Below are positions 23,572 through 34,300 of a DNA stretch of 64,000 nucleotides, piece after piece. The notes beneath the pieces were generated by a model that saw only the letters and a program-made list of their open reading frames with translations, was not told the DNA's origin and did no database searches. This stretch comes from Symsagittifera roscoffensis (Eukaryota > Xenacoelomorpha > Acoela > Convolutidae): NCBI RefSeq assembly GCF_963678635.1, contig NC_087063.1, positions 49,611,220-49,675,219 on the forward strand, read 5' to 3'. Both the position numbers and the translations under genes were made by a program. The stretch's first letter is position 1; the number at the start of each line of letters is the position of its first letter.

Positions 23572-24062
23572 GTTTTTGTCTAGTGACTTCTAGTTTGAGT
23601 AACATCACGCAGAAAAATAATTTCTGCAAGGCAATTGTAGCAAGGAGGAATGAAAGATCAAACCTTGGTGTCGCATACTTCGCGTAGACTTTAAGCTGAT
23701 GCTTCAAATTGATTTTGTACCTGATCTTAAAAGTAGCTCTGGGGGGCAAATAAGACAAGTCTGTGGGTTTGTTTGGAACATCTGCTGGAAGCCCACGAGA
23801 AACCCAAAAATAAGTAGAAGATGTGCAAACCTGCAACTTTTTTGACCAAGAAAACTCGTATTTTATAACGTTCTTAGAGCTTAATATTGTCAGAATTTGT
23901 GATATTCATATCGAAAAACTTCTATGATAGCACCTTCGGTCGACCAGGGAAAATTATATTTCGAAATTAGAGTCAAAATTTTTGTTGCTAACTCAGTGTT
24001 CTGACCTTTGTTTTTTGCTACGAACTCCCAAAAATCAAAAAGTAGAAAAATCTACAAAACAG
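23572..24062. other. Spacer between the two duplication copies
   Basis: No gene recognised. The minus-strand frame at 23,555-23,836 has no known motif and straddles the duplication boundary. Confidence 0.5.
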
Positions 24063-24205
24063 CCAGGGCCGGATCTACGACTTTTACCGAAAATTTTATC
24101 TATCTTTATCTAGGTCGACTAAATTGATTTTTCGAGCTCTCCCACATCACTAAAAGTCCCGTTTTGGCCAAACTTTCTGCGCTGCAGGCAAAGTTTTCTG
24201 TTCTG
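24063..24205 (+). mobile_element. hAT-like MITE fragment (5' part)
   Basis: Begins cagggccggatctacga, a version of the CAGNGGCGGAT terminus, and carries the internal block 'ggtcgactaaattgattttt' and 'cgagctctccca' seen in the copies at 28.5, 59.5 and 60.1 kb. It is cut off exactly where duplication copy B begins. Confidence 0.65.
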
Positions 24206-25752
24206 TACAGTTGGAGATCAAAGATCTAACGGACATGTAGAAAGACTTGTATATACTAAGAAATCTTAATTATTAGCCATGTCATTCGAGTTGCCAAAAC
24301 CTTCTGCAAATTCCTTGACCGAAAAAATTATTTGAAACTTCAAACTTAGAAAACAACCTTCGATAGAATGCACCCCCTCGAGAAACATTTTAATAGAACT
24401 GCAAACGCCAGATGGAAAAATTGATATACTTCGATAACCGATTAGATAAAGTAAAGTTTATCTTATCAGACCAACAAGCCAGGAATTAGGAAATTCACGA
24501 CGAGGCAGAAAACGGCTACATGGATGCTGACACGGAAGCTCAGACAGACAATCTACCGTTAGCCCTATCCCACTCGGTGACTCCTCCGCCGGACCTGTCA
24601 AGACCCGGCAAAACCGCCGAAACTACGAAAAAGTTGGCCTCTGGAAGTAAATATTATAGAAGGGCGGCTAGCAGGAAAATTGGGGAACCCGATTTCAACT
24701 TGGTAAAGGAAATATCATCTAATCCTCTGATTATACAATTACGCTCAATAACGGTCGCATCTTGTGTAAATCCGACTTAATTTTCAAAGTAACATTGTTC
24801 GCCTTTCCCAAGAATATCGCATTGAAACCCATTGGGCAAAATCTTACCCAATCTTTGAGTTTAGCAGGAAAAAGGAAGCTGTCACCTCTGATGAAGTCCA
24901 TTGTGAGAGACACCACTCGTCTCAAGCAGGGCACATCCAAGACGGCCCCAATTATAGGTCCCCATCAGCCGACCACAGAACTAGTAGTGATACAAGAGTG
25001 TCCGCAAAAAACCTCAGGCTCTTCTTCTTCTTCTCTAAACCTAATGTCATGGGATGGGATAATCAAAGACTGTTTCGATGGCATATCAAACAATAACATG
25101 CCTTTAGTCAGGACGCCGTGGCAGGGCCTAACCATGAAATAAAGGTTACAAGTGGCGAATCTTCACTCCCAAGGCCCAAATATCCGAGTGGACCAGCGGT
25201 TACTCCCTCAGGATTAGACTATCATAAATTTTGCTCGGGGCTGGCTTCAAAAAAGGTCTGATACAATTGGTCAGTACCCCGGAAAATCCTTCCCAGGTGG
25301 AACACCAACCAAGACCGTTTAGACTTCGAAGAAAAGTGGGCGCTCCTAAATTCTTCGGTGAACTTCGGTTATATCTAAAACGTGCTGGAAAAGGAGGACA
25401 CAGTCACGGACGTAAAAAAGTTAGATGACGGATCACATTCTCCTCCGTTGGTCATTTTTTTTACATCTACCCTTTAGATTTTCTAAGGCCGCCAGTGGAT
25501 CTCGCTAAGAGACACACTGGTGGCTATGAAACCACTCTATTTTGGTCTTCTCAAAAGTCTATCCCATCGGAACGAGTTGGTCAGACTCTGATACAAACTA
25601 TCCTTTCAATATCACCTAGCGGATCCACAACTACACCCCAACTTCCGCCGGAACACCCAATTCAGGATGCCAATAGTTTTAGTGAAATCTCTTCAACGAT
25701 TGACTCAGCACTCGAAAATTGCTTAGATGAATCTTATTCGATTTTCCATTGA
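24206..25752 (+). pseudogene. Second copy of Gypsy integrase end and tail
   Basis: Starts inside the integrase at the GDH-type motif, so it can never have encoded RT in this copy. The open stretches 24,520-24,780, 24,762-25,142 and 25,495-25,752 correspond to the tail at 21,540-22,735 with different frameshifts. Opposite-strand frames are shadows. Confidence 0.65.
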
Positions 25753-26029
25753 AGATTCTCTGTCTTTTATTTGATTTTTTGCATTTCAATAATCTGATTT
25801 TGGACTTATTTTCAATACTTTTGTATTTTTTATGTACATTTTAGATGTACAGTCTGTGGAATAGATTTGTTTTCGATAGATTTCACCTTTGTAAATTCTG
25901 TACATTCACCCAATTTGTACATTTGTATATTCCAAACTTCAATTGTACATTTCATTATTTATTTTTGTCCTAGTTTTTGTTTATGGTGCATTTTGTAAAT
26001 TTTGTTCCTACTTTGAAGGGGGAAACGGG

Positions 26030-26291
26030 TGTATATAGAATTAGTTTTAGTCAATTGTAAAATTTCAATTTTTTCTGGTGAAATGTTGTGATATGTATAT
26101 CAATATGACCTTCGGTATTGACTAGATACCAGTCAACACATTGCATGATGCGACCATCGGTCGATCATTGCTAGTTTGTGATGACTAAGAACAAACATTT
26201 TAATTCACACTTCATTTTATATCTTATACTTTTTTTAAGTAATTGTACATATTCTCTATATAACTAACTAGTCTATAGGAATTTTTTGTTA
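26030..26291 (+). repeat. LTR of the duplicated Gypsy end
   Basis: 262 bp following an identical polypurine tract, matching 22,830-23,091 over its full length. No partner 5' LTR lies next to copy B. Confidence 0.75.
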
Positions 26292-26808
26292 CCTCCTTTA
26301 TTCCCAAACTGCAAAGTAGTAGCGCAAAGGATGCAAGAGAAAACTTGCTGAAATAGATTGTACATCTTTCCTACAGCAACAATTCGAACGAAAAATTTTT
26401 TGAGTTAGCTCCAGAAGTCTTTAAGTTTTCATAAAAATGACAATCATACAAAGATAAGACTACTGTCCAATTGGACAAAAAAATTTTAGTTAAAATTTAT
26501 TTTTTCGACCGCCAAAATTTGACAGACCGAAAAAAATTTAACGTATGAGCCTTTGTTGTATAATATTTGAAGGGTGGATCTAAGATTATCTAATTTCTGT
26601 TCACACATTCTCCTCTGTATAGTACCTTACTGTTAAATTTTTGTGGAGAAGGATTGGTGGTTAAATGTAGCCAAGGCAACCCGAGTCGAGATTTTTCACC
26701 TAATTTGAAGCAAGATTTGAGCGGTTTGAGCGGTTTTTGTAGACAATTACGCTCAAAATCTTGCTTCAAAATGAGCGGTTTGAGCGGTTTTTGAACGGTT
26801 TATCTAAG

Positions 26809-26910
26809 AAAACCGCTCAAAAACCGCGCAAGATTTGAACGGTTTTGAGCGGTTTTTTTAGATAAACCGCTCAAAACCGTTCAAATCTTGCGCGGTTTTT
26901 GAGCGGTTTT
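26809..26910. repeat. Perfect 47-bp inverted repeat with 8-nt loop
   Basis: The arms 26,809-26,855 and 26,864-26,910 are exact reverse complements around ttttagat. The arms are made of ccgctcaaaa/ttttgagcgg units with the spacer gcaagatttgaac. It ends 23 bp from the tRNA 3' end. Confidence 0.92.
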
Positions 26911-26933
26911 TTTTAGATTTAATAATAAAAAGT

Positions 26934-27006
26934 CGACCACAGAGGGATTCGAACCCTCAATCTTCTGATTCGAAGTCAGACGCCTTATCCGTTAGCCCAT
27001 GTGGCC
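26934..27006 (-). tRNA. trnR-TCG: tRNA-Arg(TCG), slightly degenerate
   Basis: The 73-nt minus-strand sequence folds as a cloverleaf. The acceptor GGCCACA/TGTGGTC has one G-U pair. The anticodon stem TCTGA/TCAGA holds loop CTTCGAA with anticodon TCG. The T-arm GAGGG-TTCGAAT-CCCTC gives a B box, and the discriminator is G; CCA is not encoded. It closely resembles eukaryotic tRNA-Arg(TCG). The A-box/D-stem differs: TGGGC replaces the usual TGGCC, putting G opposite G at position 11-24, which may weaken folding or Pol III recognition. Changes at 7-66 and in the T-stem keep pairing. It lies inside the inverted-repeat element at 26,680-27,583. Confidence 0.88.
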
Positions 27007-27087
27007 CTGAAACTAGTGTCGCGCAGCGAAGCCAATATAAATTCTAATTCATGCTTTTGAAATTCCTGTGACAGTGATACGTACCTC

Positions 27088-27288
27088 GGCTCTTTTTCCT
27101 TTCCCCCCCACCTCACACGAGCTTTAATTTATTAGTGTAACGAGTGGTTTTACGAGGTTGAGTATGAAGACCAAATATCTTTGTCGTGGCCTTATTAGTC
27201 TGTATGTAAATTTTCATAACAATTGAACAATGTGGTCAACAAATTAGCATGTAAAAATTTGCAGGTGGGGGGAAAAGGAAAAGGGGCC
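27088..27288. mobile_element. 201-bp MITE nested in the tRNA element
   Basis: Terminal inverted repeats are of the form GGCTCTTTTTCCTTT and GGCCCCTTTTCCTTTT, followed by CCCCCCACCT. The 8-bp direct repeat CGTACCTC flanks it exactly (27,080-27,087 and 27,289-27,296). A second copy is at 63,050-63,239 with its own 8-bp duplication. The 8-bp target duplication fits hAT-type insertion. Confidence 0.85.
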
Positions 27289-27457
27289 CGTACCTCAGAC
27301 CACAGGTATCCATAGTACTGTGCATCGCATGTGCGAAAGTATTGACATGAGTCTGGGACCTCCACCCGGGAAGACCGCTCAAAAACCGCTCAAATCTTGC
27401 TTGAAAAACCGTTTAAAAATCACCGCAAAAAATGAGCGGTTTTTGAGCGGTTTTTTA

Positions 27458-27524
27458 AGCAAGATTTGAGCGGTTTGAGCGGTTTTTCCAAAAAAAAAAC
27501 CGCTCAAACCGCTCAAACCTTGCT
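27458..27524. repeat. 30-bp inverted repeat with 7-nt loop
   Basis: The arms 27,458-27,487 and 27,495-27,524 pair with one mismatch. They consist of the gagcggtttgagcgg theme plus agcaag. It is part of the right-hand hairpin array (about 27,365-27,570) of the tRNA-bearing element. Confidence 0.85.
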
Positions 27525-27617
27525 GGAAAACCGCTCAAACCGCTCAAATCTTGAGCGGTTTTTGAGCGGGATCTCGACCCGGGAATTTCTCGGCAAAGGA
27601 ATAATATCAAGACAAAA

Positions 27618-27845
27618 TTCCTTAGGGTCCGTCAACAAAAATTGATATCTCAAAACCGTATGAAGGGGGAACCCTTTGGGACGGCAGGGGGTCGCACGTA
27701 AGTCTCAGAAGACAACAATGACCTTCATTTGACAAAATTTTCTGCGCAGCAGAGAAATTTTTGAAAAGCCGGTCAAAAAAGTTTTTTTTTGGTTTTTTTT
27801 TGGAAAATCGCGTTTTCGACGCGAGCTCCCACTCAAAAATAGGAT
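27618..27845 (+). mobile_element. Rearranged hAT-like MITE fragment
   Basis: A 3'-type block (tgatatctcaaaa ... ggggaaccctttggga ... ggggtcgcac) is followed by a middle block (cagaagacaacaatgacctt ... gcgttttcgacgcgagctcc). This order is the reverse of that in the full-length family member at 59,470-59,865. The minus-strand frames across it are shadows. Confidence 0.55.
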
Positions 27846-28260
27846 AAATAAATATAATATTCTGAATGGAGTGGTCTTTTTGTTCAATCAAGTTATGGCG
27901 ATCAAAATAATATTTTTATTCCAAAACTTCTTATACCTCATCAAAGTTGTTGCCTCGTTGAATTGCAATTGTAACTAGACATTTTACCTTTTAACCAGTA
28001 TATTTTTTGTAAAATACTGGGGGTTTGACAATCAGCGGGATTTCAGTTTCAAATGATTTTCTAGTATGAGGAATTAAATAATTTTTTCAACAAGGTTAGA
28101 ATTTACAACAAATAGATGATTATCTGAGGGCATATCTTCAATCACAGGTACTGAATTGAATTGTAGTTAATGTTTTCATTCAAACCTCCCGTTCTTAATT
28201 TTCCTTAGTTAGATTTCTTCTCGATTATTAGACGGCTAGCTACTTCCATCTTCACTCAAT

Positions 28261-28381
28261 ATGAACAAGCTCTTTATCTGGAAACTTGCGACAATTTTTT
28301 TGGTTAACGCAATTATTACTGTTACGTCAATTTACTCGGCTCAAGTTGGTCTACTTCTTCCTATGGACGCACACGAAAAAG
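28261..28381 (+). CDS. Exon 1 of the SLC18B1-like transporter
   Basis: An ATG opens a hydrophobic segment (LATIFLVNAIITVT) followed by SIYSAQVGLLLPMDAHEKG, matching helix 1 and the following 'FFP..AE.KG' loop of SLC18B1-like proteins. The frame runs on to a TGA at 28,405. The family alignment would join it after the first base of the Gly codon (28,381) to exon 2 at 31,012, giving a continuous KG-LTKTN-type loop. The bases there are GGCTCA, not GT. Either the donor is non-canonical, it has mutated, or a different junction is used (a GT exists at 28,404). Confidence 0.65.
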
Positions 28382-31300
28382 GGCTCATTTTTATTTTCTA
28401 TCTGTGATATACTGTTTTGATTTCTTGTCAATTAGGTTACTAATTGTTGTACTCTTATGCAAGCTTATCTAGGGTTTTCTCGAGGTGGGCAGGTTTTCAG
28501 AAAAATATCGAAATTTTTGTTGAGTTTTTTGTTTTGTAGGTCGACCAAATTGATTTCACGAGCAGTCTCAGAAGACAATAATGACCTTAATTTGACAAAT
28601 TTTTCGGCGCAGCGGGGAAGGTTTTGAAAAAGCGGATAAATACGGCTTTTTGGAACTTTTTGAAGATCGCGTTTTCGACGCGAGCTCCCCCTCAAACTTA
28701 GTACATATTGGCGCCCTTAGAAAAATTTTAGGGTTGGTCGGCCGAAAAGGGACAACATAAAATAACAAGAAGGTACTCTTTGCTAGGTGAGGGGTCAGAT
28801 ATTTAAATCTGCTAAGCTAAGTTTGAGAACTTTCCTTTTTGTTACTCTTTGAGTTTTGTTGCTTTTATGTATTCTTAGCTTGGTGTATTGCGCAATAAAA
28901 ACTTTAAAAGGATCTACATAGAGAAATCATGTTCAAAACGGCTAAGGAAAAAAGAACAAACGGCGAGAGATCCCCCAAATTTTTCTTCATCACACGTCGT
29001 CTAGTAAATTCTGGAAAAAGGTTAGATTATTGGATGGCGCTAAGTCTCTAGTAGGAACCGATCTATCAGTTTTAATGACAGAAATTTTTCAAAGGCGAAC
29101 GAAATTGAATTTTTTTTAATTGTACAATACACCAAGCTAAGAATACATGAAAGCAACAAAGATCAAAGATCAAAGAGTAACAAAAAGGAAAGCTCTCAAG
29201 CTTAGCTTAGGTGCCTTTTTAAGCTTTATAGCACTCGAAGTGGAACACTGTATTGAACCGATAAAACCGTCGATGCGCGGTTCATCTCAAACAGCTTGGC
29301 CCGCTGGCTATTAGTTGTTTAACAAACAGTTTTAATCAATCTCTGTCTCTTAAGATTATCCGCCAAATATGGAAGAATTCAAAAGTAGCACCCTTCCCAA
29401 AACCTAACAAATACCTCAAACTCTCAGAATCCTACCGCCCCGTCTCAATTTTTAGTCCAGCTGTTTAAAACTTAGAATTGCTAATCCACCTAACCCTAAC
29501 GAAACACCTACTAAAAACCGACCATCAACATGGCTTTTGCCCAATGCATTCAACCACCACGTCATTATCAGTCTCAATTTTTATCAATGACGGATTCAAA
29601 CAACACAGGTCACCCACTAGAACACTTTTGGTCACCTTAGAACTATCCAAAGCTGTCAACATGGTCTACCATCGAACTCTCCTGGATCTTTTCACGGCTC
29701 CACCGTACCGGGTAGCTTAACCAGATAGTTTTTAAAATATCTCAGTGGTCACCAAGGAAAAAAATATATATTTTAGGGACGCTCTGTCTTTATCCAGGAT
29801 TGTACGAACAGGTGTCCCACAAGGCTCAGTCCTAATACCAACATCATTCAAAATCTACGTTCACGATGCGCCATTATCTCCCCCTGAAGTTAAATTACAA
29901 TCATACGCAGACAATTTCTACCCCTCTGTACAGTCAAACATTTTTCAAAAAGCCTCATCTACCCTATCAAACTACTTAACCAAATTAGGCTAGTTTTTTA
30001 CGTCTAGATCTTTCGTATTTTTTTCCAAAAGGCTCCGCGGTCTCTTTCTCACGTTCAACAAGGAATTCAGCCATTACTGATTACCTACAAGGCTTTGGTC
30101 AGACCAATTTTACATTACGCATGTCAGCATGGTTCAATGCCGCCAGCTTAACGTCTTTAAACAAACTTCAAGTAGTTCAAAACGCCGCTCTCTGCAACAT
30201 ATAACGGGCTGTACAAAAGTGATTGCTCCAGAAAACTTACAATCAGAATGTGAAAATTTAAATGTTGAATACCATCATAAACTACTTTTTGCTCAATTAA
30301 CCCTCAAAACTGATAGCACCTCAAATCCTTTACTTTTCATCACCATCACGCCCAGACCAGACTTTGCCAAAAAATCCGCCCATCAGGATATGGCCTATGT
30401 AATCCAGGATAAGAACATAGCCTCCAAGACACAGCAAACGCTTCTTTTACCACTTCAAATGATTTTAACGAACTAAGATCCTTTGCTTTTCAAAATTACA
30501 AATTGATTTTAAAACAGCTGTACCCTAAAAACATCGTTCAGATGCGCTTCCTTGGAAGTTCTACCTCTCAAAAAATGCAGATGCGCTTCCCTGGAATGCG
30601 CTTCCCAGATTACAGCCCCTTCTTGATCTCCTACTCAAATAGAATCGATCCAAGCATCCTTTTCCAACTGCCCCTTTTTTAGTTCCAAACATACCACTTT
30701 ACACCTTTTCATTAGTTCTAAGAACACCACTACCTTGATTCCCATTGACTTGTGGTTACGGCCGACTGACGTTGCGAAGCCTCTGAAACTCGCTCTGTGC
30801 ATTCCGGCCACGCCCCCTCGTGGTCGCAACAAACCCCCTCCGCGCCTAAATCCGCCCTTGCTCGTAAGAACATCCGTAGAACATTCCAAAAGAAAACTAC
30901 GTTGCCCAATTACTTAAATTTACCTGAAAAGCCATAAAAAATCTAAAGGGCGATACTTGCGTTGTTTTTACTGTTTTCAATACTGATTAAAAAAGAAAAT
31001 TTGCCCTAAAGGACTGACCAAGACTAACGTGGGCACTATTTGCGGATTTTATGACGGCACAGCTTTAATTCTGGGTCTTTTGATATCCAAATTTACCCAC
31101 CTAGCAAACTGGAAAACAGTTTTCTGGGTTAGTTCTTTATTCTATTCTGTAGCTATCGCATGTTTTGGGGTGCTAACTTTCATCGAAGAAAAATGGACTT
31201 ATATTGTCCTAAGTGTAATTGATCAAATTGTTGCCGGAGCTGCTTCTTGCTGTATACAAACAGTTATGCTCCCCCTTATGTTCGCTCTATTTCCCAAACA

Positions 31301-34300
31301 ACGTGGTAATTTATCCGCTGCGATTCAAGAAGCATACGAAGCAGGGTCTATTTTGGGATCCTTAATTGGGGGATTTTTGTTCAATTTCGGGGGATATTTT
31401 GTGCCATTTCTGATGACTGGGGTATGTGGAATTGTAGTTACGATTCTATCGGCCTTCTTCGTGCTACCTCATAAAATACAACACGTCAACGAAACTGTGC
31501 AAGTGAACGAAGAAACTGGTAAGGAGTACATTCAATCTTTATTCTATTAAGTATGTAGGAGTAAAGAATCGCTGAATAAAATGGCAACAGCTAATTATGC
31601 TGAAAAGATTGAAATGAAAAATAAGATAGGAAAAAGTTTATTATTTTTCACTTTTAAAATTAAAATTCTTGAGTTAATTTTTTTCGCCACTTTTTTGGAG
31701 GGGAAGAGAGCCAAACTATCATCTTTCGGATTATCTTTTTTGATATATGGATTTTCTCTAGGTTCATTTAAGAAAGTTTAAATGATCATGCAACTGATTT
31801 GAGTTAATTGAAAAAATCTCTGATTTTATTTTCATTGTCCGCTAGAAATACCCTTTTCCTCAGAAAATTCGAGTAAATTTCTCCTCTTACTTCTTTGAAT
31901 CATCCACTGATTCTGCCAAATCGTTTTAAGGAAAAGTAAGCGGAGTGTGACTCGGATTCCAAAAAAAGTTGAAAAGCTATTGATTAGTTTTGGTTTTCAG
32001 ACCAGTTTTGTTTTGAGACCGACTGTGTGTAATGTTAATTAACGTGCTGTTCCGACTATTCTCGAAGGTTGGAACGGATATAATGATTAGGGTCCATTTT
32101 GTAACCAGTTCAAAACAAGTCTTTCATATAACCATTTATATTCTTAAAAACTATCGCTGTGAGATACTTAGAACTAACCAATCATGATCCATGAAAAAAA
32201 AATTTGTAAGGCTGAATATTTTATAGTTTCGGCCAGAGAGGTTAAATTTAAGTTTGAAAGCAGTTGCTCTCCCTCTCCTCTGACTTTGAAAGAAAACCGC
32301 TATATACTAGATCTATTGAGACTAGGAAAAATAGGATAAGTATTAGGACCGGTATTAGACTAAGAAGTTGCACGACTCTATCCGGCCGAAAATAAGATCG
32401 CAAAAAGACGATGTACCCTATCCGAAATTACTTAAAGAAAAACTAAACTCATCCCCGGACCTAAACTCATCTGGTGCGACCAAGCGAGTCTCGAGCAGAC
32501 TTATACCAATTTATATATAGAAAACCAGACATAGATTAGACAGATTAAAATTAGATAAGAAAAAGATCATCAAAATGTTGAGGCAAATCGACAATAAAAT
32601 TAGTTAATTTCCACATCTCAATAAATCTAATCAAATCAAGTCAATTTTAAAGCCGAAACAAGGCCACAAGACGAAAAAACAAATTTCTGCATTGCAAAGC
32701 GAAAAAGCAGACTACGAGGATTATCATTTTGGTTTAAATTTGCAATGAATAAAGCCGTAGAATTGATATTATGAAAACTAGTCTTATATATAGTCTTGAA
32801 CAACGAGTCGACAAATAAACTCATAACTTTTAACTTTAAATCTCAATTTTAAATTATAATGTTTTATAACCAAAAACACAAATTAAAAAAATTAGTTAGT
32901 GTAAAAAATTTAATGAGTAGTTTTAATAAACTTTTTTTTTGGAAACTTGCACTCGAGGACCATCACTGCTTTGGTTCTTCATCTAAAAAAAATCTAAATT
33001 TTCAAAACAAGATCATCGAGATTTTTCTGGGATCTGTTACCATTTTTTAATGAATCGATTAGTTTCAATCATTTTCTATCAGGGCTTGCCCTTGCTGTAA
33101 TTAAAATTGTATTTGATTGCTTTAAATCAGATCATCGAGGCCCCCCTTGAATCTTCAAACTTTATCCTTGAATCTAAGTCCGAAATTTTTATTCAAACTT
33201 CTTACTTCTATTTAATTTTAAAAACTTATATAATCAAGGCTTTCCTGGGAAAACGTTTCAGTAAATTAAATTCCACCTCATAATACTGATTCTAACGATT
33301 TCAAACAACGATTTACTTTCCAACCCTCACTTACTACCTAAGGTTAATTGAAACTTTTCCGACACAAACTAACCATTCAAATTAAGCTAACTAAATAAGA
33401 ACTTCGGTTACTCATCCTTCACTTGAACCCCAGCTCTTAATTGACCCAGGCCTGGAACAAATCTTAGTTCTAGTCAGAACCAAATAGTATCGAACGTTCT
33501 ACTTGTGTTCTAATTGTTTCTGAACCTTGTGGAATGATTTACTAATCACCAACCCTCGATCTTGTATCGATCCTCCTTTAAGTAAAATTAAATTAACTTA
33601 GCTGTTTAGAACGCCACAATCGTTTGAGCGCAGTAAAAAAGCCACGACAATGCAACCCGAGGATTAGGATAAACAAAATAATGAAAAAGAAGGCTATAAT
33701 ATCTAAGCAGAACCATATTATAAAAACTCAATTTTCGGAGTCAAATCTAACGACTATACAAAAACTTGAAACCCTCAGAGACAAGTAACACGATAAAAAT
33801 AAGCCAGTTGACGATCAACAAAACTTTTCCGAATCAAAAGCCACAACAGCGTCATCAATAAAAGGCAAACGTAGATTAAAAACTTTTATAGTCGAAAACT
33901 AGTAAGTTCATATAATTGGAATCAACCAATAAGAGACATTGAAAGCTACACATTAACTGTCATGCCACATAAGAAAACTCGTTACGACCAAAAAGTTGTC
34001 GATGACTGCACCCACCCTCACATTTTTCATTGAACCCACTGGCGAAGCGTCACAAGGATAAGTACAGTTTTGCCGCAATCTGATTAAAAATTATTTCAGA
34101 AACGAAATAACCCCTGTCATCAGGAATTCCAAGAAATAAAAATTTTAAAAAAATAGATATCAGATCACTACTTACCAAGTATAGGTAACATAACCCCATA
34201 ATACGGCACCATGTTTAGACAATCAAGCGCCAACACATCGAAAACAAGCAGTTGTTATGGAATTTAGTTTCTCAAAATTTTTACAGAATATATCTAATTT

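Larger units (their letters stand above)
26680..27583. mobile_element. CCCGGGT-type element carrying a tRNA-Arg gene, 904 bp
   Basis: The ends are cccgagtcgagat (26,680-26,692) and atctcgacccggg (27,571-27,583), a 13-bp terminal inverted repeat with one mismatch. AA flanks both ends (26,678-26,679 and 27,584-27,585). The paralogous sequence at 23,526-23,545 reads straight through with a single AA, which defines the insertion and a 2-bp target duplication. Inside, two arrays of gagcggtttt/aaaaccgctc units form strong hairpins on either side of a tRNA gene and a small MITE. No transposase frame. Shares end type, 2-bp duplication and hairpin style with 15,649-16,619. Confidence 0.88.
24206..27618 (+). 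repeat. Large duplication, copy B
   Basis: Homologous to 21,215-23,571 (offset about 2.99 kb at the start). It differs by ~215 bp of extra sequence at about 25,757-25,965 and by the 904-bp element inserted at 26,680-27,583. Confidence 0.85.

Noticed and set aside
26701-27575. Repeated gagcggttt units read as a possible CRISPR array
   Set aside because: The units occur in both orientations with no constant spacer length and lie inside a eukaryotic inverted-repeat element.
31581-31781. 66-codon frame just after exon 2
   Set aside because: It lies in intron 2 after a strong donor, is Lys/Phe-rich low complexity and has no homology to the transporter.
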